From JAVBNW01 sp031551255 (GTDB taxonomy: Bacteria; Bacillota; Clostridia; Christensenellales; UBA1750), in the NCBI GenBank assembly GCA_031551255.1, contig JAVBNW010000065.1:1-43598 (forward strand): 43,598 bases of DNA. The letters are read 5' to 3'. The translations under genes were made by a program, and so were the position numbers. This document shows, one piece after another, positions 1-6,879 of the stretch (position 1 is its first letter; every line of letters begins with the position of its first letter). Below the pieces are notes generated by a model. That model was given only the letters and a program-made list of their open reading frames with translations. It searched no databases and was not told the DNA's origin.

Positions 1-83
1 CGCGGTTTCCCGCATTGGTAGAGCTGAACCATCTGTTTTCGAAATTCTTCCGTGTATTCTCGCCGTGGACGCTTTCCTGACAT
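1..83 (-). CDS. IS3-family transposase OrfA, 5' end only (cut by window edge)
   Basis: Reading the minus strand from ATG at 83-81 gives about 27 residues beginning MSGKRPRREYTEEF and continuing to the window edge. Basic residues followed by an 'EYTEEFRKQMVQLY' helix are typical of the N-terminal helix-turn-helix of IS3/IS150-type OrfA proteins, which bind the element's terminal repeats. A strong ribosome site (GGAGGGGG) precedes the ATG on that strand. Only the start of the gene is present, so I cannot tell whether the element is intact or what orfB looks like. No clear terminal inverted repeat was identified between this start and the repeat at 149. Confidence 0.75.
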   Translation of the reverse strand, partial: MSGKRPRREYTEEFRKQMVQLYQCGKP

Positions 84-148
84 GGATTCCCCCTCCTTCT
101 TTACTTTACCACTCCTCTTCTTTTCTGCCTCTCTTAATGTATCCGATC

Positions 149-252
149 CAAAATCGCCGCAGCGGTTTTGAGGAAGAGGAGGAGCGACGCAGTGAACGAG
201 CTTTCGTGCCGCAGCACGGAAGCGAGCGATACGTAGTCCGCGACGACGAGGA
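149..252 (+). repeat. Intergenic hairpin element, family R2, copy 1
   Basis: It begins with a 22-nt hairpin (149-170, CAAAAT...GTTTTG around a CGCAG apex). A purine-rich run follows, then a core with the short hairpin CGTGC-CGCA-GCACG, ending in GCGACGACGAGG. The reverse complement of 25999-26078 matches the core over about 80 nt with only scattered differences. The short hairpin there is CACC-GCAG-GGTG, so pairing is kept while bases change. Apparent open frames across it (EEEERRSERAF-like) are by-products of the repeat. Confidence 0.7.
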
Positions 253-307
253 TCGACGATTTTCGCCTCAAAAGCGGACAACCCATCTTCCCATGCGCTG
301 CCAAATT

Positions 308-316
308 TGCTATGCT
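308..316 (+). promoter_or_regulatory. Extended -10 promoter for the permease gene
   Basis: TGC followed by TATGCT at 311-316 fits an extended -10 (TGn-TATNNT). No good -35 hexamer is seen 17 bp upstream. The start codon lies 36 nt downstream. This is inferred from sequence only. Confidence 0.4.
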
Positions 317-351
317 AGAGATACACAAATGACATATAGGAGTGGTGGAAA

Positions 352-1416
352 ATGGAATGGCTACAGGATATCCTCGCGGCGCTGGGCGTAGTGCTCAACG
401 GCCTGCCGCAAGGGCTACTCGCGCTGGCATACGGCTTTGCGTCGGTGCCGACGGCCCTGGGCTTTGGCGTGGGCATTATCGGCTGCGTTGCGCTGGGCTC
501 GGTGGTGCCGATCTCCTTCCAGGCCGAGACGATCACGCTGGCGGGCACCATGGGCAAGGACATCCGCGAGCGGCTGTCGATGGTGTTTTACGCGGGCATC
601 GCGATGGCGGTTCTGGGCGCTTTCGGGCTGCTGACGAAGATTACCGACTTTGCCGGCGGGGCGATCGTACACGGCATGATGGCGGGCGTCGGCCTGATGC
701 TCGCGAAGGTGGCCGTGGATATGGTCAAGGCCAACAAGGTCGTCGGCGGCGTGTCCATGGGCGTGGGCCTGCTGGTCTACCTGCTGCTGCGCAACGACGG
801 CAACGTGCTGGTGTATACCATCATCAGCTGTGTGGTCGTATCCAGCGCGGTCGGCTACTTTACCGGGCAGCGTCCGGATGAGGCAAAGGCCGAGCGCATG
901 GGCCGCTTCAAGCTGCAAAAGCCGGGATTCAATCTTAACATTCTGCGCGGATCGCTGGCGCTTGCATGTCTGACCATCGGCGCGAACATCGCCTTTGGCG
1001 GCATCACCGGCAGCATTGCCGGCGTAAACGCCAACATCGACCACCTAACCATCTACTCGGGGCTTGCCGATTCCGTAAGCTCGCTGTTCGGCGGCGGCCC
1101 GGTGGAGGCGATCATCTCCGCCACCGCTTCCGCGCCGCACGCGCTGATCGCAGGCGTAATCATGATGGCGCTGATGGCCGTCGTGCTGTTCACCGGCCTT
1201 CTGCCTAAAATTGGCAAGTTTATCCCCGCGCAGTCTATCGCGGGCTTTCTGTTCGTACTCGGCGCGTTTATCACGCTGCCCCTGGACGGCGCGGTAGCGC
1301 TTTCCGGCGATGCGGGCTCGCCGTTGGTGGGCGGCGTCACGCTCGTAGTCACCGCTATTGTCGATCCGTTCGTGGGCATGCTTGCGGGTATCGTACTCAA
1401 ACTGTTCGGCCTATAG
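352..1416 (+). CDS. NCS2-type (xanthine/uracil/purine) permease, short form
   Basis: This 354-residue, very hydrophobic protein has around ten or more membrane segments. Stretches such as GGGPVEAIISATASAPHA (near residue 247) and LPKIGKFIPAQSIAGFLFVLGAF (near 285) resemble the substrate-binding helices of nucleobase:cation symporters of the NCS2/AzgA group. It probably imports a purine base using a cation gradient. It is shorter than the 430-480 residues usual for the family, with a compact N-terminus. AGGAG at 338-342 sits 9 nt before ATG 352. The next gene is a phosphoribosyltransferase starting 27 nt after the stop, so uptake followed by salvage is a coherent unit. Substrate specificity cannot be read from the sequence. 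Confidence 0.75.
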   Translation: MEWLQDILAALGVVLNGLPQGLLALAYGFASVPTALGFGVGIIGCVALGSVVPISFQAETITLAGTMGKDIRERLSMVFYAGIAMAVLGAFGLLTKITDFAGGAIVHGMMAGVGLMLAKVAVDMVKANKVVGGVSMGVGLLVYLLLRNDGNVLVYTIISCVVVSSAVGYFTGQRPDEAKAERMGRFKLQKPGFNLNILRGSLALACLTIGANIAFGGITGSIAGVNANIDHLTIYSGLADSVSSLFGGGPVEAIISATASAPHALIAGVIMMALMAVVLFTGLLPKIGKFIPAQSIAGFLFVLGAFITLPLDGAVALSGDAGSPLVGGVTLVVTAIVDPFVGMLAGIVLKLFGL

Positions 1417-1443
1417 GCCTTGTATATAATGGAGGAAAACGAC

Positions 1444-1992
1444 ATGCAAAAGACATATAAATTGATAGTGGCGGGGGTGGTGCGCGAGCTTCCGATTTTG
1501 AAAATCGCCCCTAAGCTTTCGATTGCCAGCTTTGTCATCCTGGGAGATTGCGAAATCGTCGTAAAATCCGCGCCGGAGATCGTGGAGCGTCTGCCCGAAG
1601 CGGATGTGCTGATCACAGCCGAGGCCAAGGGCATTCCGCTCGTGCACGAAATCGCCCGGTTGATGGGGCATGCGCGCTACCTTGTCGCGCGCAAGTCGGT
1701 CAAGCCCTATATGGACGACCCTCTGGTGGACGAGGTCGAATCCATCACCACGCAGAAAAAGCAAACGCTGTGCCTGGATGGGAACGACGCGGCGGCGGTG
1801 AAGGGCAAAAGGGTCGCCATCATCGACGATGTGATCTCTACCGGCGAATCCATCGGCGCAGTGGAGCGCCTGGTGGAAAAGGCCGGGGGAACCGTGGTTG
1901 CCCGGGCCGCCATCCTGGCCGAGGGCGATGCCGCGAAGCGGGATGACATCATCTTTTTAGAAGAACTGCCGCTGTTTCCGCACGATGAATAA
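1444..1992 (+). CDS. apt: Adenine phosphoribosyltransferase-like purine salvage enzyme
   Basis: This 182-residue protein carries the type I PRTase signature VAIIDDVISTGESIGAVE (about residues 129-146), where the paired aspartates and TGES loop bind PRPP. The N-terminal half (VRELPILKIAPKLSIASFVILGD) and the central ITAEAKGIPLVHEIARLMGHARYLVARK segment match the APRT-like subgroup that converts a purine base and PRPP to the nucleotide. I chose ATG 1444 because GGAGG at 1431-1435 is 8 nt upstream; the frame stays open to TTG 1420 but without a ribosome site. It follows the permease within the same transcript. Xanthine or another base rather than adenine is possible, since the family is not specific enough to decide. 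Confidence 0.75.
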   Translation: MQKTYKLIVAGVVRELPILKIAPKLSIASFVILGDCEIVVKSAPEIVERLPEADVLITAEAKGIPLVHEIARLMGHARYLVARKSVKPYMDDPLVDEVESITTQKKQTLCLDGNDAAAVKGKRVAIIDDVISTGESIGAVERLVEKAGGTVVARAAILAEGDAAKRDDIIFLEELPLFPHDE

Positions 1993-2076
1993 ATAGCCGG
2001 CGCCGCAAGCGCTCAACCTGCTACAGTGCAAGCATCTTTGCCCCACGGAGCTTTGGCTTTGTGGGGCGTTGCATTA

Positions 2077-2235
2077 TATAGTCGCCCAACCCCAAAGGCG
2101 GAGCATGCGAGCGGATCTTGTCCCGCATGGCGGCGTCGAGCTCCAGTCGGCATAGCTGCCGGCTATGCTTCCTTACGCCTCCTTGCGAAAAAATCTCTCG
2201 CTCGTCTGCATCGCATTTGAAGTTGGTCGACTATA
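2077..2235 (+). repeat. 160-bp inverted-repeat element, copy A
   Basis: Ends are TATAGTCGCCCAAC and, on the opposite strand, TATAGTCGACCAAC. Pairing continues inward through CAAA/TTTG and GCGAGCG/CGCTCGT. The core reads GGATCTTGTCCCGC, then a GGCATAGC/GCTATGC apical hairpin, then CTTCCTTACGCC and GCGAAAAAATCTCTCGCTC. It is homologous over its length to 19074-19219 and 29311-29473. No coding capacity is seen. The element lies in the apt-lysA gap. Confidence 0.75.
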
Positions 2236-2368
2236 GGTTTGCTCGGGCAGCGTCGAGAGGATGCTCACGCGAGTATAAGAAAATTTATATATTGGAAACA
2301 ATTTGAATGATCTTCACAAAAAAAGTTAAAAATTTCTATTTCCATTACAAAGCGCAACGCAAAAACGC

Positions 2369-2398
2369 TGGAAAATTTTCAAAAACGGATGTTATAAT
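2369..2398 (+). promoter_or_regulatory. Probable lysA promoter
   Basis: A consensus -10, TATAAT at 2393-2398, is preceded by a weak TGGAAA at 2369-2374 with an 18-bp spacer. The preceding A/T-rich tract could act as an UP element. The ribosome site GGAG is at 2421-2424. Confidence 0.45.
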
Positions 2399-2432
2399 TC
2401 GCAAGAAATCATTATGAAATGGAGTGATCGCG

Positions 2433-3734
2433 GTGCGCTTGCGCGGTGGGATGGAGAGCAGGGACGGCGAGCTGTGCATCGGCCCTTACAGGGCCTGCGA
2501 ACTTGCGCAGCAATATGGCACGCCGCTGTATGTGTATTACGAAGACTATATCCGGTCGCAGTGCCAAAGCATTTGCGCGGCTTTGGGGGACTATCCCGCC
2601 AAATCGCGCGTGTATTACGCCAGCAAGGCGTTTCCCAACGCGGCGATCGACAAGCTCGTGCACTCCGAAGGATTGGGCATCGACGTCTCATCCGAAGGCG
2701 AGTTACGCGCGGCGATGCTTGCGGGCATTCCGATGCAGGACGTCATCGTCCATGGCGCCAACAAGCAGGTAAGCTACCTTAAGCTGGCGGTCGAGCAAAA
2801 GGCTGGGCTGATCGTCATCGATTCCGCGCAGGAGATTGGCTGCTTGGGAAGGATTGCCCAGGAGGCCAAGCGCGATGTGGATATTTTGCTTCGCGTCAAC
2901 CCCGGCGTGGAGGCCGAGACCCACAAAGCCGTCCGCACCGCCAACCTGGATACGAAGTTTGGCATTCCCCTGCTTTACGATGCGGCGATAAGGGCTGTTC
3001 AGGAGGCGCTGGCAACGCCTCGCCTTAACCTGCGCGGCGTGCACTGCCATGTGGGCTCGCAGGTGTTCAAAATGGATGTATACGACGTCGCCGCCGGCAT
3101 TTTGCTCGCCTTCATGCAGGAGGCGAACGCGCTCGGGGCGAAGATGGACATCGTAAACCTTGGCGGGGGCTTTGGCTGCTGGTACAGCCGCGGAGATACG
3201 CCGATGCAGATGCTCGAGAGCGTGCAGCTCATTACGCGCGCGGTGCAAGCCCATTGTACAGCTTTAAAGATAGATCTGCCCGAGCTGATGATCGAACCGG
3301 GCCGGGCGGTGGTGGCGGAATCGGCGATGGCGCTGTACACCATCGGCGCGGTGAAGGAAATACCGGGCGTCAATACATATCTGGTTACCGACGGGGGCCT
3401 GTTCGAAAACCCACGCCCGCTGTTTTACGGCTCTCGCTACACCGCGTTTCTCGCGGGCAAGCTGGAGGCAAAGTCCGAAAAATATTATACCGTCAGCGGC
3501 ATGAGCTGCGAGTCGGATACGCTCATTCAGCGCGTGAAGCTGCCTATCGCCCACGAGGGAGATCTGCTTGCCATGCCCTCCTCGGGCGCGTATCAGCTGG
3601 CGATGTCCGGCAACTATAACCACATGCCAAGGCCCGCCGCGGTGTTGGTGAGCGGCAGGCGCGCGGCGCTGATTCAGCGGCGGCAGACGTTGGATGAGGT
3701 TCTCGCGGCGCAAACGCTGCCCGACGATCTATAA
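2433..3734 (+). CDS. lysA: Diaminopimelate decarboxylase
   Basis: LysA removes CO2 from meso-diaminopimelate to give lysine, with pyridoxal phosphate. The alanine-racemase-like barrel begins with YVYYEDYI and carries the PLP lysine in YYASKAFPN (K65 from this start). HCHVGSQ, the glycine-rich NLGGGFGCWY and EPGRAVVAESA motifs are the expected PLP phosphate and substrate contacts. The C-terminal GMSCESDTLIQRVKLP and SSGAYQLAMSGNYN match the active-site and dimer region. At 433 residues it is full length. GTG 2433 is preferred to GTG 2424 because GGAG (2421-2424) overlaps the latter and is correctly spaced for the former. It appears to be transcribed alone. Confidence 0.93.
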   Translation: MRLRGGMESRDGELCIGPYRACELAQQYGTPLYVYYEDYIRSQCQSICAALGDYPAKSRVYYASKAFPNAAIDKLVHSEGLGIDVSSEGELRAAMLAGIPMQDVIVHGANKQVSYLKLAVEQKAGLIVIDSAQEIGCLGRIAQEAKRDVDILLRVNPGVEAETHKAVRTANLDTKFGIPLLYDAAIRAVQEALATPRLNLRGVHCHVGSQVFKMDVYDVAAGILLAFMQEANALGAKMDIVNLGGGFGCWYSRGDTPMQMLESVQLITRAVQAHCTALKIDLPELMIEPGRAVVAESAMALYTIGAVKEIPGVNTYLVTDGGLFENPRPLFYGSRYTAFLAGKLEAKSEKYYTVSGMSCESDTLIQRVKLPIAHEGDLLAMPSSGAYQLAMSGNYNHMPRPAAVLVSGRRAALIQRRQTLDEVLAAQTLPDDL

Positions 3735-3828
3735 GCGATCCCTAATGAGCCATGGCGCGCGGATGCCGGTTCATTTCATGGAATCGGCGGCTTCCTAGAT
3801 TACCCTTCCTATGCTGTCAAATCAATGG

Positions 3829-3862
3829 TATACTGGCGGGGTGGCCGTTTGGCCGCCCCGCC
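3829..3862 (+). promoter_or_regulatory. Extended -10 (TGG-TATACT) abutting a strong GC hairpin
   Basis: TATACT at 3829-3834 preceded by TGG could be a promoter. The next bases (3835-3862) form a 12-bp stem, GGCGGGG.GGCC with GGCC.CCCCGCC, containing one T-G pair. The hairpin has no T-run, so whether it ends the lysA transcript or starts the leader of the downstream gene is not clear. Confidence 0.35.
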
Positions 3863-3985
3863 GGATTGTCCCATACGGGGAAGTTCATGCGCCCGCCACT
3901 TTTCTATTTTCTGCAAGGAAACTCATAAAACGGCGTTTTTCACATTAGGGACGCCACAGCGCCACGAGGCCGCCGAGATATTGAA

Positions 3986-4627
3986 ATGGGGGCAAGGTAT
4001 TTGGGTATCGGCTCGCTGTTTTACGATCCTATGGGGTTTTTGCTGAACATTCTCTACCGCGTGCCCGGCGTGATTCTCGCGTTCACTGTACACGAGTTCA
4101 TGCATGCGCTTATCGCCACCGCCATGGGGGATCAAACGCCGCGCAACCAGGGCAGGCTCACGCTGAACCCGGGCGCGCATATGGATTGGGTCGGCTTTTT
4201 CATGCTGCTACTGTTTGGGTTTGGCTGGGCAAAGCCCGTGATCGTGCGCCCGAGCAGCTTTAAGCACCCCAAGGTAGGCGATGTGCTCGTTTCGCTGGCC
4301 GGCCCGCTGAGCAACCTGGTGCTGGGCATCATCCTATTCCCAATCGTGCTGTTTCAAACGGTCGAATCCTTGGATATGATCCTCTATAGCGCCTACACCA
4401 TCAATATAAGCTTATTTTTTCTCAACATCTTGCCGGTGCCCCCGCTGGATGGGTATCACATTCTCAAATCCGTAGCGGGGCTTAAGCACCTTAAGTTTTT
4501 TTGGAACGTCGAGCGCTATGGCTTCGTTTTGCTGATTCTTTTAAGCTTTACCGGCGTGCTCGGGTATGTGATCGGCTATGGCACAAGTTTTGTGACCGGC
4601 GTGCTCAGCCGTCTGTTTATGGGGTAG
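3986..4627 (+). CDS. Site-2 protease family (M50) membrane metalloprotease
   Basis: The 213-residue membrane protein has the zinc motif HEFMH within FTVHEFMHALIATAMGD (about residues 36-52). A distal NILPVPPLDGYHIL segment (about 150) carries the aspartate that supplies the third ligand, as in short M50/site-2 proteases. It probably cleaves substrates inside or near the membrane. No PDZ domain is present. ATG 3986 has a poor ribosome site; TTG 4001, preceded by GGGGG, is an alternative that removes five residues. scpA begins 3 nt after the stop, so the two are co-transcribed, an arrangement often seen in Clostridia. Confidence 0.85.
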   Translation: MGARYLGIGSLFYDPMGFLLNILYRVPGVILAFTVHEFMHALIATAMGDQTPRNQGRLTLNPGAHMDWVGFFMLLLFGFGWAKPVIVRPSSFKHPKVGDVLVSLAGPLSNLVLGIILFPIVLFQTVESLDMILYSAYTINISLFFLNILPVPPLDGYHILKSVAGLKHLKFFWNVERYGFVLLILLSFTGVLGYVIGYGTSFVTGVLSRLFMG

Positions 4628-4630
4628 CCG

Positions 4631-5362
4631 ATGCCGTACACCGTGCAGCTTTCGCAGTTTGAAGGGCCGCTGGATGTGCTTTTGCATCTGGTAGCCCGCG
4701 CGCGCGTAGATATTAGGGAGATCTTCATTAGCGAGATCACCGAGCAGTACTTAGCATCCATGGATCAGGTGGACGAGCTCGATATGGATGTCGCCAGCGA
4801 GTTTTTGCAAATGGCCGCCACGTTGCTCGAAATCAAATCCCGCTCGCTCCTTCCCAAGCCTCCGAAGCTGGAGGATGGGGAGGAAGACCCGGAAGAGACG
4901 CTATATCGCCGCCTGGAAGAATACAAGCAGTATAAAGATGCGGGGGAAAGGCTCAAAGGGCTTGAAAAGACCGCTTCGCTGATGTTGTATCGCCTGCCCG
5001 ACGAATTGGTGGCCGATCACCGCGTGGAACTAACCGGTATGACGTTGGATATGCTGATTTCCGCCTTTTCCGGCTTGCTCAAACGCGCGGTCGAGCCCGA
5101 GGCGGGGCCGGGCATTACTTATATACCCCGGGAAACCTTGAGCGTGCAGGAATGCATGTTCAGGATACAATCCCGCTTGCGTGCCGGAGCGGCCAGGTTT
5201 TCGGATCTGTTCGGCGACCGGCCGTCCAAGTCGGAGGTCGTTACGGTGTTCATCGCCCTGCTGGAGCTGTGGAAGATGGGCTATGTGAAGGTTACGCAAA
5301 GCTCGACCTATGGGGAAATCGAGCTTGAAGGGAGGGCTCTGCGTGGATCAGGCCGAGATTAA
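4631..5362 (+). CDS. scpA: Segregation and condensation protein A (kleisin)
   Basis: ScpA bridges the SMC heads and recruits ScpB in the chromosome condensin. The N-terminal FEGPLDVLLHLVARARVDIREIFIS and the following EFLQMAATLLEIKSRSLLPKP are the SMC-neck-binding helices of the kleisin. The C-terminal winged helix ends in FIALLELWKMGYVKVTQ. Length (243) is normal. It overlaps scpB by 20 nt. Confidence 0.95.
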   Translation: MPYTVQLSQFEGPLDVLLHLVARARVDIREIFISEITEQYLASMDQVDELDMDVASEFLQMAATLLEIKSRSLLPKPPKLEDGEEDPEETLYRRLEEYKQYKDAGERLKGLEKTASLMLYRLPDELVADHRVELTGMTLDMLISAFSGLLKRAVEPEAGPGITYIPRETLSVQECMFRIQSRLRAGAARFSDLFGDRPSKSEVVTVFIALLELWKMGYVKVTQSSTYGEIELEGRALRGSGRD

Positions 5363-5891
5363 GGCCGCGCTGGAAGCCATCCTGTTTGTAGCAGGGGATG
5401 CCGTGGAGCGCAGCGATATCGTAGCGGCGCTGGATATTACCGATATAGAGTTGGACGCCGCGGTTCACGCGCTGGAGAGCGAGTACGATTACGGGCAGCG
5501 CGGCTTTAAGATCATGCGCTTTGAGAAAAGGCTGCAGTTGGGCACGCGCGCGCAGTATACGTCCTATGTCGAAAGGGTGCTTGCGCCCCTTAGGCGGCAA
5601 ACGCTCACCCAATCCGCGATGGAAACCCTCGCCGTGGTCGCCTACCGTCAGCCCTGCACCCGCGCGGAAATCGAAGTGGTGCGCGGCGTCAGGTGCGAGT
5701 ATGCGGTATCGACGCTGGTGTCGCACGGGCTCATCCGCGAGGTGGGCCGCAAGGATGCTATCGGCCGACCGATCCTATATGGAACCACGGAGGAATTCCT
5801 TCGGCATTTCGGCCTGGCGGGGCTCGACGACCTGCCCGCCTTGATTAAGGGCGAAGATGAGCCTTCCGACGAAGAAAAAGATTCCCCATAA
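5343..5891 (+). CDS. scpB: Segregation and condensation protein B
   Basis: ScpB dimerises and binds the middle of ScpA in the SMC complex. Two winged-helix domains are visible. The first starts IKAALEAILFVAGDAVERSDI. The second contains LTQSAMETLAVVAYRQPCTRAEIEVVRGVRCEYAVSTLVSHGLI and GRPILYGTTEEFLRHFGL, the most conserved ScpB stretch. The tail is acidic (EDEPSDEEKD). GTG 5343 was chosen because GGAGGG (5331-5336) is well placed; an in-frame ATG at 5310 lacks a site. The protein is then 182 residues. Confidence 0.95.
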   Translation: MDQAEIKAALEAILFVAGDAVERSDIVAALDITDIELDAAVHALESEYDYGQRGFKIMRFEKRLQLGTRAQYTSYVERVLAPLRRQTLTQSAMETLAVVAYRQPCTRAEIEVVRGVRCEYAVSTLVSHGLIREVGRKDAIGRPILYGTTEEFLRHFGLAGLDDLPALIKGEDEPSDEEKDSP

Positions 5892-5967
5892 ATCGCCTTT
5901 CAGGCAGGAGAATTTGCAACAAAGGCGAACATAGTATCGTATTGTTGGCGCGGGTGGGGGAATCGAC

Positions 5968-6621
5968 ATGATCAAAACGTATGAAGAATTTTGCGCGCGG
6001 GTGGAAGAGACGGGTTTTATGACCTTTACCGACAACCCGTGGAACGCGCCTTCGTTGGAGGGCGAAGTATTCGGCAGCGTGTGGGGCGACCAGTTGCCCG
6101 ATCCGCCGTGGGCATGGAAAAACCGCATTGCCGAGCAGGGCAGGGCGCTGTATGGGCATGTGCTCGGCGGCAGACATGCGTTTGTGTCGCTTGGCTGTCT
6201 CCCCACTTTCTTCGCGGCGATGCGGCCCAAGGACGATATCGAGGAAAGATACGCAAACGGAACGGTGGACAACCTCACGCTCAGGGTCGCCCGGGAACTG
6301 CGCGCGTTTCCCCGCGCGACGAAGCCTAAGCTGCGCGGGATGCTCGGGCTCTCCGGCAAGGAGAAGGGCAAGCTCGAGGGCGCGCTGCTCAGACTCGAAC
6401 GCGAATTGTTTGCGTGCGTAGGGGCGGCGGTGCAAAGACGCAACAAAAAGGGCGAGCCGTACGGTTGGCAAATCAACGAATTGTGGTTATGCGAGGCGTT
6501 TTACGCGCCGCAGCTCGAGGCGTCGGCCGGCATAGACAGGCAAGAGGCCCGCGCGGCCATCCTTGCCAATATTCAAAAACACGGCGGCAATCCGGACGCC
6601 CGGGCAATGTTCGGCGCTTAA
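5968..6621 (+). CDS. AlkZ-related protein (function unproven)
   Basis: The 217-residue protein resembles a Bacillota family annotated as AlkZ-related. Recognisable features are the start IKTYEEFCARVEETGFM, the central DPPWAWKNRIAEQGRALYGHVLGGRHAFVS and an LPTFFAAMRP segment, a DNLTLRVARELR helix, and the late YGWQINELWLCEAFY. AlkZ/YcaQ proteins are HTH-repeat DNA glycosylases acting on alkylated or crosslinked bases. This shorter relative lacks an experimentally known activity, and I do not see a catalytic QxQ-type motif. It stands alone between scpB and ftsK, with its own ribosome site (GTGGGGGAA). Confidence 0.55.
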   Translation: MIKTYEEFCARVEETGFMTFTDNPWNAPSLEGEVFGSVWGDQLPDPPWAWKNRIAEQGRALYGHVLGGRHAFVSLGCLPTFFAAMRPKDDIEERYANGTVDNLTLRVARELRAFPRATKPKLRGMLGLSGKEKGKLEGALLRLERELFACVGAAVQRRNKKGEPYGWQINELWLCEAFYAPQLEASAGIDRQEARAAILANIQKHGGNPDARAMFGA

Positions 6622-6660
6622 TTTCGCGCTTAGGGCTGTGCCTTGAAGTTCACGCTTATT

Positions 6661-6826
6661 TAGGGCGTGTCCCTAAACTCTTGCGCGTGCATCTTGCGGC
6701 ATCTTTTGCGGCGTCTCAGCGTCGATGTCCGCTTGGCGTAGCGCTGCTACGCCCGCACTTCGGCTCCTTGATCCGCCGAAAAACCGACCGCAATCTGCAT
6801 CGCGGCGACTTTAGGGACATGCCCTA
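6661..6826 (+). repeat. 160-bp inverted-repeat element, copy D
   Basis: The left arm TAGGGCGTGTCCCTAAACTC matches the reverse complement of the right end, TAGGGCATGTCCCTAAAGTC. Pairing resumes inward (TTGCG...GCATCTT...GCGGC with GCCGAAAAA...GCAATCTGCATCGC). The apex is GGCGTAGC/GCTACGCC, followed by CGGCTCCTTG and GCCGAAAAAC, like the other copies. A damaged extra left arm (TTAGGGCTGTGCCTTGAAG) lies just upstream at about 6630-6648. Confidence 0.7.
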
Positions 6827-6844
6827 GCCGCACCGTGCGGAATT

Positions 6845-6853
6845 TGGTATAAT
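6845..6853 (+). promoter_or_regulatory. Extended -10 promoter for ftsK
   Basis: TGG-TATAAT (6845-6853) is a good extended -10; there is no matching -35. It follows the end of the inverted-repeat element by 18 nt and precedes the ribosome site AAGGAGGG (6866-6873). Confidence 0.5.
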
Positions 6854-6879
6854 GTTCCCGATACAAAGGAGGGCCGCGC

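Larger units (their letters stand above)
1993..2432. other. Intergenic region apt-lysA
   Basis: It contains a CCCCAC/GTGGGG hairpin near 2041-2066 that may end the apt transcript but lacks a T-run, the inverted-repeat element at 2077-2235, and an AT-rich stretch (about 2280-2400) unusual for this GC-rich DNA. That stretch carries the likely lysA promoter. No gene is visible. Confidence 0.6.

Noticed and set aside
65..391. Open frame of 108 codons with an EEEERRSERAF segment
   Set aside because: It lies across the R2 repeat; a similar peptide arises from the inverted copy at 25892-26080. It has no ribosome site and no family.
2236..2423. Possible lysine riboswitch before lysA (AGAGGATGC, GAGTATAAGAA)
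   Set aside because: Only two short words resemble the L box; the other conserved segments and the stem arrangement are missing.
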